The notes: a model not told the origin generated them from the letters alone. Counted from the stretch's first letter, positions 5,369 to 13,336 are shown. The stretch: 17,181 nucleotides of DNA from Desulfatibacillaceae bacterium (GCA_030018745.1 JASEHB010000009.1:1-17181); one strand, 5' to 3'. A program made the numbers and translations.

Positions 5369-6127
5369 TTACTGCCTCCCGCCCCTTTGGCTTAAAATAT
5401 CAGGGCCATTGGGGGTTATGGCTATTGTGTGCTCAAAATGCGCGGACAGGGATTTGTCGCGAGTCACCGCTGTCCAGCCGTCATCTAAAATATCCACCTC
5501 GTGGCCACCCATGTTCACCATGGGTTCAATGGCCAAAGTCATTCCTGGCTTCAGGCGGATTCCTTTCCCCGGCTCCCCGTAGTTGGGAATCTGGGGTTCC
5601 TCGTGCAGGCTTTTTCCTATTCCGTGGCCCACAAACTTGCGTACAACGCTAAAGCCCGCTTTTTCCACAACGGCCTGCACTGCATGGCCGACATCCGAAA
5701 GGCGATTGCCTGGCCTGGCCATCTCAATGCCCGCATAAAGGGACTCGCGGGTAACTTCCAGCAGGCGGGCAGTCTTTTCGTCAACCTGGCCTACTGCAAC
5801 CGTCACGGCTGCGTCTCCGTAAAAACCCTTGTGGAGCACGCCAAAGTCCAAGCTCAAAATATCGCCCTTAACCAAAGGGCGCTTGGACGGAAATCCGTGA
5901 ACCACCTGCTCGTTAACCGAGGCGCAGAGAGCAAAGGGGAAGCCCCGGTAGCCCTTGAAAGCCGGAGCAACCTTGTATTTCCGGCATATTTCCAGGCCCA
6001 GCGCATCAAGCTCAAGGGTTGTAACGCCCGGCGCAACCTTTTGGCACATGGCATCAAGTATCTCTGCCACAATGCTGTTGGCTGTGCGCATCAACTCAAT
6101 TTCACGGGCGTTTTTAAGCAACACCAT
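5369..6127 (-). CDS. map: Methionine aminopeptidase, type I
   Basis: 252 residues, the usual length of the short bacterial enzyme, which removes the initiator methionine from nascent proteins at the ribosome exit. All five ligands of the dinuclear metal site are visible in order: D94 (SLDFG), D105 (YGDAA), H168 (GHGIG), E201 (AIEPM) and E232 (FEHT). H79 (VVHGFP) and H175, which line the active site, are also kept. It follows secY after six bases. In many bacteria adk stands between secY and map; it is absent here. The ribosome site before ATG 6127 is weak, so translation is probably coupled to secY. Confidence 0.99.
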   Translation of the reverse strand: MVLLKNAREIELMRTANSIVAEILDAMCQKVAPGVTTLELDALGLEICRKYKVAPAFKGYRGFPFALCASVNEQVVHGFPSKRPLVKGDILSLDFGVLHKGFYGDAAVTVAVGQVDEKTARLLEVTRESLYAGIEMARPGNRLSDVGHAVQAVVEKAGFSVVRKFVGHGIGKSLHEEPQIPNYGEPGKGIRLKPGMTLAIEPMVNMGGHEVDILDDGWTAVTRDKSLSAHFEHTIAITPNGPDILSQRGGRQ

Positions 6128-6133
6128 GAGTTT

Positions 6134-7444
6134 CTATCGCCTGCCGATTCTGGCTCCCCGCTTCAAAAAGCCCTCGTAATGGCGCGTTATCATGTGAGAC
6201 TCCACCTGGCTGATGGTGTCTATGGAAACGCCCACAACAATAAGCAGGGCCGTGCCGCCAAAGTAAAACTGCACATTGAACTGGTGGCTCATGAGCGCAG
6301 GCAGCACGCACACGGCGGAAACATAGAGCGCGCCGCCAAAGGTAAGGCGCGTAAGAACCCTGTCAATGTAATCGGCGGTGCGCTTTCCCGGCCTTATGCC
6401 GGGAATGTATCCTCCGTACTTTTTAAGGTTGTCGGCCACATCAACCGGGTTGAAGGTGACAGCCGTGTAAAAGTAGCAGAAGAAGAAAATAAGGGCCACA
6501 TAGGGTACCTGAAAAAGCCATCCGCCGCGCATCATGGTCTCTGCAATGCCCACAAGCCAGGGAACATCCACAAAGCTCACTATTGTTGCGGGCACCATCA
6601 TTATGGACGATGCGAAAATGGGCGGAATGACACCGGCCTGGTTTACCTTGAGGGGCAGATGGGTACTCTGGCCGCCGTACATGCGCCGCCCCACAACCCG
6701 TTTTGCATACTGCACGGGTAATCGTCGCTGCCCCGACTCCACAAAGACAATGAACCCGATTGCCGCCACCATGATGATGACCACCAGGATAAGGGCAAAA
6801 ATTGACATCTGCTCCGTCTGAAGCAGACGGAAGGTGTTGGCTGCGCCAGCCGGAGCCTGGGCCACTATGCCTGCAAAGATGATGAGCGAAATGCCGTTGC
6901 CGATGCCCCGCTCGGTAATCTGCTCGCCCAGCCACATGATAAAGGCTGTGCCTGCCGTCAGCGTTATGACGGTCATCAGGCGGAAGCCCCAGCCCGGAGC
7001 CACGACCACCGGAGCGCCGGAGCCTGTTGTCATCTGCTCAAGGCCCACGCTTATGCCAAAGCCCTGAATGACTGAAAGAACAATGGTGCCATAGCGCGTA
7101 TAGGCCGTTATCTTTTTGCGCCCCTGCTCACCCTCCTTTTTAAGCCGCTCAAGGTGGGGAATGACAACCGTAAGAAGCTGAAGGATGATGGATGCGCTGA
7201 TATAAGGCATGATGCCAAGGGCAAAAACGCTCATCCGCTCCAGGGCGCCGCCGGAAAACATGTCAAAAAGCCCCAGAAGCGTACCCTTGGCCTGGGCAAA
7301 AAAACTGGCCAGGGCCGAAGCGTCAATTCCCGGCAGAGGAACCTGCACGCCAATGCGGTAAACAGCAAGAATCGCAAGCGTGAAAAGTATCCGCCGCTTG
7401 AGTTCGGGGATCTTGAATATGTTGCCAACGCCTAAATTCGCCAT
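6134..7444 (-). CDS. secY: Protein translocase subunit SecY
   Basis: 436 residues with ten predicted membrane helices, the normal size. SecY forms the protein-conducting channel in the inner membrane with SecE and SecG. Visible landmarks: the first helix (about 19-36), the plug segment around FSGGALER (63-70), the TM2b stretch IMPYISASIILQLL, the GEQITERGIGNG loop (173-184), the cytoplasmic loop QRRLPVQYAKR (239-249) that binds the ribosome and SecA, and the KKYGGYIPGIRPGKRT loop (341-356). ATG 7444 lies four bases after the rplO stop, with GGAG inside the end of rplO. Confidence 0.99.
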   Translation of the reverse strand: MANLGVGNIFKIPELKRRILFTLAILAVYRIGVQVPLPGIDASALASFFAQAKGTLLGLFDMFSGGALERMSVFALGIMPYISASIILQLLTVVIPHLERLKKEGEQGRKKITAYTRYGTIVLSVIQGFGISVGLEQMTTGSGAPVVVAPGWGFRLMTVITLTAGTAFIMWLGEQITERGIGNGISLIIFAGIVAQAPAGAANTFRLLQTEQMSIFALILVVIIMVAAIGFIVFVESGQRRLPVQYAKRVVGRRMYGGQSTHLPLKVNQAGVIPPIFASSIMMVPATIVSFVDVPWLVGIAETMMRGGWLFQVPYVALIFFFCYFYTAVTFNPVDVADNLKKYGGYIPGIRPGKRTADYIDRVLTRLTFGGALYVSAVCVLPALMSHQFNVQFYFGGTALLIVVGVSIDTISQVESHMITRHYEGFLKRGARIGRR

Positions 7445-7448
7445 CTAA

Positions 7449-7889
7449 TTAAGGCTCCTGGATGCTTCCGCCGGCGTTTGTGATTTTTTGTGCAGCCGAC
7501 TGGCTCCACTTGTCAGCCTTTACCGTAACCGCCCTGTTCAACTCTCCGTGACCCAGAACCTTGATGCCGTCATAGCTTCCTGACACAAGGCCCGTATCGC
7601 GCAGCAGCTTTGCATCAACCTCGGAGCCGGGTTCAAACCTCTCCAGGTCCCGCACATTGATGACCGCATACTGCTTGCGGAAAATATTTGCAAAACCGCG
7701 CTTGGGAAGCCTGCGCTGCAAGGGCATCTGGCCGCCTTCAAAACCAACCACAGTTTTGCCGCCGGACCGGGCATTCTGGCCCTTGTGGCCCTTGCCTGCT
7801 GTTTTGCCGTGCCCGGAGCCGGGGCCGCGGCCAAGCCGTTTTCTTGCCTTTTTTGCGCCCTTGGGCGGAGCCAGTTCATGGAGCTTCAT
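7449..7889 (-). CDS. rplO: 50S ribosomal protein L15
   Basis: 146 residues, full length. L15 has a long basic N-terminal arm that threads through 23S rRNA and is needed in late 50S assembly. The arm is plain here (MKLHELAPPKGAKKARKRLG, then GHKGQNARSGG), followed by FEGGQMPLQRRLPKRGF and the globular end with the conserved IKVLGHGEL and the alternating AQKITNAGG segment. ATG 7889 overlaps the rpmD stop by four bases (ATGA), with a GGAGGAGG site upstream, so the two are coupled. Confidence 0.99.
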   Translation of the reverse strand: MKLHELAPPKGAKKARKRLGRGPGSGHGKTAGKGHKGQNARSGGKTVVGFEGGQMPLQRRLPKRGFANIFRKQYAVINVRDLERFEPGSEVDAKLLRDTGLVSGSYDGIKVLGHGELNRAVTVKADKWSQSAAQKITNAGGSIQEP

Positions 7890-8074
7890 GTCAAAACCTC
7901 CTCCACTTTCACAAGGTGGGAAACCTTGTCTGCCATGCCCCGCACACTGGCATTATCCTCAAATACAACAGTCCTCTGCATTCTTGTAAGCCCCATTGCC
8001 CGCAAAACCTTGCGGTGCTTTTCCGGGCGGCCAATCATGCTTCTGACCAGCGTGATTTTAAGTTTCTTTGACAT
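7886..8074 (-). CDS. rpmD: 50S ribosomal protein L30
   Basis: 62 residues, a normal bacterial L30. The start at ATG 8074 gives MSKKLKITLVRSMIGRPEKH, the conserved opening; the frame stays open for 45 codons upstream inside rpsE but those residues are not L30-like. The middle LRAMGLTRMQRTVVFEDNASVRGM and the end VSHLVKVEEV are diagnostic. L30 is a small alpha-beta protein on the solvent side of the 50S subunit. AGGAG overlaps the rpsE stop region 11 bases upstream. Confidence 0.98.
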   Translation of the reverse strand: MSKKLKITLVRSMIGRPEKHRKVLRAMGLTRMQRTVVFEDNASVRGMADKVSHLVKVEEVLT

Positions 8075-8088
8075 CTTGGGCTTTTCTC

Positions 8089-8586
8089 CTATACCAGCTC
8101 TTCCGGATGCTTGCCGCGCCGCTTGGCAACCTGCTCCCGGCTTTCCAGCATCTTGAGGCCTTCTATGGTGGCCTTTACCACATTGTGGGGATTCTGGGTG
8201 CCCATGCACTTGCTCAAAATATTGTGAACACCAGCAGCTTCCAGCACAGCCCGGACCGCACCGCCTGCAATGACGCCGGTACCCTTGGAGGCAGGCTTCA
8301 GCAGAACCCGGCCAGCACCGAAGCGCCCGATGACCTCAAAGGGTATGGTGCCGTCTATAAGGGGTATCTTGATCATGGCGCGCTTGGCGTTCTCAACGCC
8401 CTTGCGTATGGCTTCAGGAACCTCTCCGGCCTTTCCCAGCCCGCTGCCCACGCGGCCTTCGCCATCCCCAACCACAACCACGGCAGCAAAGGAAAATCGC
8501 CTTCCACCCTTTACAACCTTGGCCACGCGGCTGATGTGGACCACCTTATCTATGTATTCTTTTTCCTCAATGTTGGGCTTGTTCAA
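8089..8586 (-). CDS. rpsE: 30S ribosomal protein S5
   Basis: 165 residues, full length. S5 lies near the mRNA entry channel and contributes to decoding fidelity. The double-stranded RNA-binding half includes VVHISRVAKVVKGGRRFSFAA and VVVGDGEGRVGSGLGKAGEV; the C-terminal half includes LLKPASKGTGVIAGGAVRAVLEAAG and the conserved IHNILSKCMGTQNPHNVVKAT region. The start is TTG at 8586, supported by GGAGG five bases upstream; no ATG or GTG in a sensible position competes. It follows rplR after 15 bases. Confidence 0.98.
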   Translation of the reverse strand: MNKPNIEEKEYIDKVVHISRVAKVVKGGRRFSFAAVVVVGDGEGRVGSGLGKAGEVPEAIRKGVENAKRAMIKIPLIDGTIPFEVIGRFGAGRVLLKPASKGTGVIAGGAVRAVLEAAGVHNILSKCMGTQNPHNVVKATIEGLKMLESREQVAKRRGKHPEELV

Positions 8587-8601
8587 AACCGCCTCCGCGC
8601 G

Positions 8602-8970
8602 TTAAAATTCCAGTCCCTCTTCCCGTGCACCCTGGGACAAGGCCTTGACCCGGCCATGATAGAGATGTCCGTTGCGGTCGAAAACCACCTTGACTATGCC
8701 CTTTTCCTTGGCGCGTCTGGCTATGAGCTTTCCAACAAACTCCGCAGCCTTGACCTTGCTTTCAAAGCCGCCCTGCTCGCCAGCGTCTTTGTCAAGTGTG
8801 GAGGCAGAAACCAATGTGGCGCCCAGCCGGTCGTCCACAACTTGGGCATATATGTGCCTTGCGCTGCGAAAAACCGCCAGTCTGGGTCTTTCGCCTGTTC
8901 CAGACACTTTGGCGCGAACACGCTTTTTGCGCCTCAAGTGAGTCAGGATTTTTTTTGCCTGTCTTGCCAT
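8602..8970 (-). CDS. rplR: 50S ribosomal protein L18
   Basis: 122 residues. L18 binds 5S rRNA together with L5 and helps place it in the central protuberance. The basic N-terminus (MARQAKKILTHLRRKKRVRA) is followed by GTGERPRLAVFRSARHIYAQVVDD, the core of the family, and by the helix AEFVGKLIARRAKEKGI, ending FDRNGHLYHGRVKALSQGAREEGLEF. The ribosome site before ATG 8970 is weak (GGAAATGAG). The gap to rplF is 73 bases and contains a small hairpin. Confidence 0.99.
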   Translation of the reverse strand: MARQAKKILTHLRRKKRVRAKVSGTGERPRLAVFRSARHIYAQVVDDRLGATLVSASTLDKDAGEQGGFESKVKAAEFVGKLIARRAKEKGIVKVVFDRNGHLYHGRVKALSQGAREEGLEF

Positions 8971-8987
8971 AGCTCATTTCCGTTATT

Positions 8988-9008
8988 GCTGCGCCCTAAA
9001 AGGGCAGC
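8988..9008 (-). repeat. Small hairpin in the rplF-rplR gap
   Basis: A perfect five-bp repeat, GCCCT (9005-9001) with AGGGC (8997-8993), closes on a three-base TTT loop and is extended by GCT with AGC (9008-9006, 8990-8988) across a two-base bulge. It stands about 18 bases upstream of rplR. It is probably local mRNA structure; I see no direct evidence of a function. Confidence 0.3.
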
Positions 9009-9043
9009 CGTTTACGGGGCCCCACCAGGAAGGCCATGTCAGT

Positions 9044-9583
9044 TTACTTGGCGCCTGATTTGCCCGCTTTGCGAATGATTGTCTCTTCCGCATACTTGAC
9101 GCCCTTGCCCTTGTAAGGCTCTGGAGGCCGGAATGCGCGGATGTCCGCTGCTGCCTGGCCCAGAAGCTCCTTGTCAATGGAAGCAAGGGTTATGTTGTTC
9201 TTCTTGTCCACCTCGGCGGTAACGCCTTCGGGAAGGACATAGTTTACAGGATGTGAATGGCCCAGCATGAGCGACAGGGTGCGTCCGGAAAGCTCGGCCC
9301 TGTAACCGATGCCGTTTATTTCCAGCACCCTGGTAAATCCCTGGCTCACACCAGTGACCATGTTGGCCAACAGCGCCCTGGCAAGCCCGCGATAGGCCTG
9401 GGTCTGGCGCTTGTCGTCCTTTGGATTGACAAGAAGTGTGCTTCCATCCAGAACCAGATCAACTTCAGGCGGCACAGGCCGTGACAGGCTGCCTTTTGCG
9501 CCTGAAACCGTCACCATTCCGTCTGCTATCCGGACTGAAGTCTTGTCGGGCAGCGGTATCGGTTTTTTTCCAACCCGGGACAT
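9044..9583 (-). CDS. rplF: 50S ribosomal protein L6
   Basis: 179 residues, full length. L6 has two similar RNA-binding domains near the sarcin-ricin loop and factor-binding site. The opening MSRVGKKPIPLPDKTSVRIA, the first-domain VSGAKGSLSRPV and the signature near the end PEPYKGKGVKYAEETIIRKAGKSG are all diagnostic. ATG 9583 has AAGGAG about nine bases upstream. The gap to rpsH is 98 bases, with no strong paired structure that I can support. Confidence 0.99.
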   Translation of the reverse strand: MSRVGKKPIPLPDKTSVRIADGMVTVSGAKGSLSRPVPPEVDLVLDGSTLLVNPKDDKRQTQAYRGLARALLANMVTGVSQGFTRVLEINGIGYRAELSGRTLSLMLGHSHPVNYVLPEGVTAEVDKKNNITLASIDKELLGQAAADIRAFRPPEPYKGKGVKYAEETIIRKAGKSGAK

Positions 9584-9681
9584 ACTTAAAACTCCTTATG
9601 ATAAACGGGCCGCATTTTGCGCCTTGGCCTCAATTGCAAAAGGCTTGTAAGGCTGTTTGGCCCCTGCAAAGCAAACCGTGC

Positions 9682-10080
9682 TTACCAGACCTTGCACAGA
9701 ACTTCGCCGCCCAGGTTTTTCTGCCTGGCCTGGCGGTCTGTCATCACGCCGCAGTTGGTGGACAAAACCGCTGTGCCCATGCCCGACAAAAAGGGCTTTA
9801 CATCCCTGGCCCGGACATAGACCCGGCGGCCCGGTTTTGAAACCCTGTCAATGCCGTATATGACGGGTTTGCCCTCATCGGTGTATTGCAGCTCAATGCT
9901 CAATATGTTCTGCTTGTTGTCTTCCATAATCTTGTAATCCCGAATATATCCGGATTCCTTCAAGATTCTGGCAACATCAATTTTGATGTTGGAAGCAGGC
10001 ATATCAACTTTGGGAAACTTGGCCCTCACCGCATTTCGGATGCGGGTGAGCATATCCGCCAAAGGATCGGTCATTGCCAT
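9682..10080 (-). CDS. rpsH: 30S ribosomal protein S8
   Basis: 132 residues. S8 binds the central domain of 16S rRNA and, in E. coli, represses the spc operon by binding the rplE mRNA. The start MAMTDPLADMLTRIRNAV is the family hallmark, and the C-terminal half shows SKPGRRVYVRARDVKPF followed by GMGTAVLSTNCGVMTDRQAR, the typical RNA-binding end. ATG 10080 is preceded by GGTGGAGA at a longish spacing. Confidence 0.99.
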   Translation of the reverse strand: MAMTDPLADMLTRIRNAVRAKFPKVDMPASNIKIDVARILKESGYIRDYKIMEDNKQNILSIELQYTDEGKPVIYGIDRVSKPGRRVYVRARDVKPFLSGMGTAVLSTNCGVMTDRQARQKNLGGEVLCKVW

Positions 10081-10122
10081 TTTTAAATCTCCACCTTTTC
10101 CTGCTTTATTGCAGGCGGCCCT

Positions 10123-10308
10123 TTACCAGCTTGATTTGATTACGCCCGGCAGCAGACCTTCGGACGCCATCTTGCGAAAGCAGATGCGACAAATGCCGAA
10201 TTTTCTCAAAAATGCGCGCGGACGACCGCAAATGGGACAGCGGTTGTAACCCCGGACCTTGAACTTGGGCTCTCTTTTGGCCCTGGCTATCTGGGATTTC
10301 TTCGCCAA
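10123..10308 (-). CDS. rpsZ: 30S ribosomal protein S14, zinc-binding short type
   Basis: 61 residues: the short zinc form (often also called rpsN), not the 101-residue zinc-free form. The zinc ligands C24 and C27 (CPIC) and C40 and C43 (CRIC) are all present, inside the family motif YNRCPICGRPRAFLRKFGIC. The start is the TTG at 10308, giving MAKKSQIARAKRE; a strong GGAGGA site is placed correctly seven bases upstream. Extending further upstream would translate the ribosome site. S14 sits in the 30S head. Confidence 0.97.
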   Translation of the reverse strand: MAKKSQIARAKREPKFKVRGYNRCPICGRPRAFLRKFGICRICFRKMASEGLLPGVIKSSW

Positions 10309-10359
10309 AACACTTCCTCCGTAAAGCACCGGCTGCGGGGACCGCGCCGTTTAAAAAAA

Positions 10360-10908
10360 TCAGCTCCTGAAAGGCATTCCCATCTGCTTTAAAAGAAAAC
10401 GCCCTTCCTCATCGGTCCTGGCCGTGGTCACGATGGTGATATTAAGGCCCCGGATTTTTTCGATCTTATCGTAATCAATCTCCGGAAATATCAACTGCTC
10501 CTTAATGCCCAGGGAGTAATTTCCCCGGCCATCGAAACCCTTGGGGTTCAGCCCCCTAAAGTCGCGTACGCGCGGCAGGGCCACATTGACAAGCTTGTTG
10601 AAAAAATCATACATCCGCGTCCCGCGCAGAGTGACCATGGCGCCAATGGGCATTCCCTGGCGCAGCTTGAACGCTGCTATGGAGCGCCTGCCCCTTGTCA
10701 CAACAGGCTTCTGGCCCGCGATCTGGGTTAGCTCGTCAACCGCCGTATCAACTATTTTGACATTCTGGATGGCCTCGCCAAGTCCCATGTTGAGCACAAG
10801 CTTTTCAATGCGCGGAATTTCCATCACATTCTTGTACCCGAACTCTTCTGTGAGCTTTGGCACCACTTCGTCAATATAGTATTTCTTTAAACTGGACATT
10901 TCAGCCAT
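10360..10908 (-). CDS. rplE: 50S ribosomal protein L5
   Basis: 182 residues, normal length. L5 binds 5S rRNA and contacts P-site tRNA and S13 across the subunit bridge. The sequence LKKYYIDEVVPKLTEEFGY, EKLVLNMGLGEA, GQKPVVTRGRRSIAAFKLR and FRGLNPKGFDGRGNYSLG are standard motifs; it ends KQMGMPFRS. The ATG at 10908 (GGAG ten bases upstream) is slightly favoured over an ATG three codons later. The gap to rplX is 44 bases. Confidence 0.98.
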   Translation of the reverse strand: MAEMSSLKKYYIDEVVPKLTEEFGYKNVMEIPRIEKLVLNMGLGEAIQNVKIVDTAVDELTQIAGQKPVVTRGRRSIAAFKLRQGMPIGAMVTLRGTRMYDFFNKLVNVALPRVRDFRGLNPKGFDGRGNYSLGIKEQLIFPEIDYDKIEKIRGLNITIVTTARTDEEGRFLLKQMGMPFRS

Positions 10909-10952
10909 TTTTCATGCACTCCGATTTTCACACAGCCCGGGGACGCAAATCT

Positions 10953-11279
10953 CTACGCATCCAGATGTTCTTCGCACTTGCCGCAGACCCGCACCCTTTT
11001 GCCGTCATCAAGAACCTGGCTGCGGACACGCACGGGTTTGACGCACTTGCCGCACATGAGCATGACATTGGAAACATGGAGCGGGGCTTCCTTTTCAACG
11101 ATGCCTCCCTGGCGCTTTGTGCCAGCAGGCTTCTGGTGCCTCTTGACCTTGTTGATGCCTTCCACAATAAGCTTGCCGTCATGCTCCACCTTAAGGACAT
11201 TGCCGATTTTGCCTTTTTCCTTGCCGGCAATGACCTTGACGCGGTCGCCTTTTTTTATGTGGCCCTTTTGTGATGCCAT
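10953..11279 (-). CDS. rplX: 50S ribosomal protein L24
   Basis: 108 residues. L24 is an assembly initiator that binds near the 5' end of 23S rRNA. The KOW motif region is GHIKKGDRVKVIAGKEKGKIG, and a middle part QKPAGTKRQGGIVEKEAPLHVSNVM follows. The C-terminal part holds two CGKC pairs (C76, C79, C99, C102), the zinc-ribbon-like form found in many bacteria. ATG 11279 is chosen over an in-frame GTG two codons upstream because GAGG is better placed for the ATG and the GTG lies inside that ribosome site. Confidence 0.97.
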   Translation of the reverse strand: MASQKGHIKKGDRVKVIAGKEKGKIGNVLKVEHDGKLIVEGINKVKRHQKPAGTKRQGGIVEKEAPLHVSNVMLMCGKCVKPVRVRSQVLDDGKRVRVCGKCEEHLDA

Positions 11280-11324
11280 GTTCACCTCAAAACTACCCAG
11301 GGGGTTGCTGTGAATCCCCGGAAA

Positions 11325-11693
11325 TTAAAGCACCTCGGGCGCCAGTGAGCAGATTTTCATAAACCGGGCCGCTCTCAACTCGCGGGCCACGGGACCAAAG
11401 ATACGGGTACCAATAGGCTCGCGCGCCTGGTTGATGAGGACTGCGGAGTTTTCATCAAAGCGGATGTAGGAGCCATCCGGGCGGCGCACTGCCTTTTTTG
11501 TGCGAACCACCACTGCCTTGAGCACCTCGCCCTTTTTAACCTTGCTGTTGGGGATGGCTTCCTTTATCGACACAACAATTATGTCGCCGATGGAAGCAAA
11601 CCGCCTGCGGGAGCCGCCCAGAACCTTTATGCACAGCACGGTCTTTGCGCCGGAGTTGTCCGCAACAGTCAGCCTTGTTTCAGTCTGGATCAT
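11325..11693 (-). CDS. rplN: 50S ribosomal protein L14
   Basis: 122 residues, the invariant length of the family. L14 lies at the subunit interface, where it forms bridges to 16S rRNA and is the site of silencing-factor binding. MIQTETRLTVADNSGAKTV, GGSRRRFASIGDIIVVSIKEA and the end FGPVARELRAARFMKICSLAPEVL match throughout. ATG 11693 is preceded by a GGAGGGG site. Confidence 0.99.
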   Translation of the reverse strand: MIQTETRLTVADNSGAKTVLCIKVLGGSRRRFASIGDIIVVSIKEAIPNSKVKKGEVLKAVVVRTKKAVRRPDGSYIRFDENSAVLINQAREPIGTRIFGPVARELRAARFMKICSLAPEVL

Positions 11694-11711
11694 TTTTCGC
11701 CCCTCCCGCGC

Positions 11712-11969
11712 CTATACGGCTTTTTCAAGTATGGCGGACACACGCCATCTTTTGTCCCTGGAAAGGGGCCGCGCCTGGGAAATAAGCACCTTGTCTCCCA
11801 CCTTGCAGGCATTTTGCTCGTCATGAGCCTTGTAGCGGGCTCTTCTGCGAACAAACTTCTTGTACAAGGGGTGCTGAACGGTCCGCTCAATCAGAACCAC
11901 CACGGTCTTGTCCATTTTGTCCGAGACGACCGTGCCCGTCATTGTTTTGTGAATGCCGCGCTCTTTCAT
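11712..11969 (-). CDS. rpsQ: 30S ribosomal protein S17
   Basis: 85 residues, normal length. S17 is an OB-fold protein that binds 16S rRNA early in assembly. The motif GTVVSDKMDKTVVVLIER and the later KAHDEQNACKVGDKVLISQARPLS identify the family. It follows rpmC after 53 bases. The ribosome site before ATG 11969 is poor (GGCGGAC), so translation may depend partly on upstream genes. Confidence 0.98.
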   Translation of the reverse strand: MKERGIHKTMTGTVVSDKMDKTVVVLIERTVQHPLYKKFVRRRARYKAHDEQNACKVGDKVLISQARPLSRDKRWRVSAILEKAV

Positions 11970-12022
11970 TGTCCGCCAATTTCATCTTTCGGACCGGCGC
12001 CGTTAAAGCACCGTCCCGGCTG

Positions 12023-12214
12023 TTAGACGCTTTGTTTCTGGTTTAAAATGGTCTTGAGACGCGCCACTTCCCGTTTGGCCAGTTTGAGACGCATGGGGTT
12101 TTCCAACTGCCCTGTGGCGTGCTGGAAGCGAAGGTTGAACACCTCCTGGTATGCGTCTGCAATCTTGGCGCTTATCTCGTCAACTGTCATTTCGCGGATT
12201 TTTTCTACCTTCAT
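12023..12214 (-). CDS. rpmC: 50S ribosomal protein L29
   Basis: 63 residues when started at ATG 12214. L29 is a small two-helix protein at the polypeptide tunnel exit, where trigger factor and SRP dock with L23. MKVEKIREMTVDEISAKIAD, FNLRFQHATGQLENPMRLK and VARLKTILNQ are typical. An in-frame ATG five codons upstream overlaps the end of rplP, but the later one lies two bases after the rplP stop, has TGGAG upstream, and gives the usual length. Confidence 0.96.
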   Translation of the reverse strand: MKVEKIREMTVDEISAKIADAYQEVFNLRFQHATGQLENPMRLKLAKREVARLKTILNQKQSV

Positions 12215-12216
12215 TT

Positions 12217-12627
12217 TCAGTGGCTCCATACCACAATCTTGGTCTTAACGGACAGCTTATGGCTTGCCAGGCGCAGGGCCTCCCGCGCCAGGGCCTCGTT
12301 GACGCCATCCATCTCGTAGAGGATGCGGCCGGGCTTGATAACTGCCACCCACGCTTCGGTCGGCCCCTTGCCCTTGCCCATGCGGACTTCCAGGGGCTTT
12401 TTTGTGATGGGCTTGTCAGGGAAAACCCGAATCCATATCTTGCCGCCGCGCTTTATGTGCCGGGTCATGGCAATACGGGCGGCTTCTATCTGCTTGGAGG
12501 AAACCCATCCGCATTCAACGGACATAAGCCCGTATGTGCCAAAGGCAAGGGTATTGCCACGGTTTGCGGCGCCTGCCATCCTTCCCCGCTGCTGCTTGCG
12601 ATATTTGACCTTTTTGGGACTTAACAT
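12217..12627 (-). CDS. rplP: 50S ribosomal protein L16
   Basis: 136 residues, normal length. L16 contacts A-site and P-site tRNA near the peptidyl transferase centre. The sequence MLSPKKVKYRKQQRGRMAG, the middle IAMTRHIKRGGKIWIRVFPD and EVRMGKGKGPTEAWVAVIKPG, and the ending IVVWSH are diagnostic. The arginine in RMGKGKG corresponds to the one hydroxylated by RoxA/YcfD in E. coli. ATG 12627 has AGGGA upstream; rpsC ends 35 bases before. Confidence 0.99.
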   Translation of the reverse strand: MLSPKKVKYRKQQRGRMAGAANRGNTLAFGTYGLMSVECGWVSSKQIEAARIAMTRHIKRGGKIWIRVFPDKPITKKPLEVRMGKGKGPTEAWVAVIKPGRILYEMDGVNEALAREALRLASHKLSVKTKIVVWSH

Positions 12628-12662
12628 TGGTCATCCCTTCACCGGCGCATTGGAAAGGGCTT

Positions 12663-13319
12663 TTAGGCCCCTACCTGCTCCGCCTTGTCTTTCTTTAAAA
12701 TCTCGCCTTTGAAGATATACACCTTGACGCCTATGATGCCGTATGTGGTGTGAGCTTCGGCGTAACCGTAATCAATGTCTGCCCGCAGAGTGTGCAGAGG
12801 CATACGGCCTTCCCGGTACCATTCCCGGCGGGCCATTTCCGCTCCGGCCAAGCGTCCGGCAGCCATTATCTTCACACCCAGCGCTCCAAAACGCATGCAG
12901 CTTGTAACCGCACGCTTCATGGCGCGGCGGAATGCAACGCGGCGCTCAAGCTGGGTGGCCACGCTTTCCGCCACAAGCTGGGCGTCTATTTCAGGCTTTC
13001 GGACCTCCTGAACCTCAATCTGAACCTCTTGGTCAAGCATTTTCATCAGCTCTTTTTTGAGGACCTCTATTTCAGATCCCTTTTTGCCGATGACAATGCC
13101 AGGCCTGGCGCAAAAGATTATCAGGCGGATGCGGTTTGCGCTGCGCTCTATCTCCAGCTTGGAAACGCCCGCATGGTAAAGTTTCTTTTTGAGAAACCTG
13201 CGGACCTTGTAATCCTCGTAGATATAGTCCGCATACTTTTTTTTCTCGGCATACCACCTGGAGTCCCAGGTTTTGATAATGCCAAGTCTCAATCCTATGG
13301 GGTTGACCTTCTGACCCAC
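12663..13319 (-). CDS. rpsC: 30S ribosomal protein S3
   Basis: 218 residues. S3 is in the 30S head at the mRNA entry tunnel and helps the ribosome unwind mRNA. The start is the GTG at 13319: it gives the conserved MGQKVNPIGLRLGI opening and has AAGGAGG seven bases upstream; the open frame extends 32 codons further but that part is shadow of rplV. A KH domain includes FCARPGIVIGKKGSEIEVLK, and the C-terminal half has MRFGALGVKIMAAGRLAGAE and MPLHTLRADIDYGYAEAHT. Confidence 0.98.
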   Translation of the reverse strand: MGQKVNPIGLRLGIIKTWDSRWYAEKKKYADYIYEDYKVRRFLKKKLYHAGVSKLEIERSANRIRLIIFCARPGIVIGKKGSEIEVLKKELMKMLDQEVQIEVQEVRKPEIDAQLVAESVATQLERRVAFRRAMKRAVTSCMRFGALGVKIMAAGRLAGAEMARREWYREGRMPLHTLRADIDYGYAEAHTTYGIIGVKVYIFKGEILKKDKAEQVGA

Positions 13320-13336
13320 TGGGGTCCTCCTTTGTT

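Noticed and set aside
6128..6133. Possible missing adk between secY and map.
   Set aside because: Only six bases separate the two genes, so nothing is broken here; the secY-map order without adk is known in many bacteria.
5501..6721. A 406-codon open frame on the plus strand opposite map and secY.
   Set aside because: It is the antisense shadow of two clearly identified genes, has no recognisable domains and is rich in His, Asn and Lys as expected from antisense reading.
8068..9078. A 336-codon plus-strand frame opposite rpsE and rplR.
   Set aside because: Antisense of ribosomal-protein genes; no protein family features and no sensible context.
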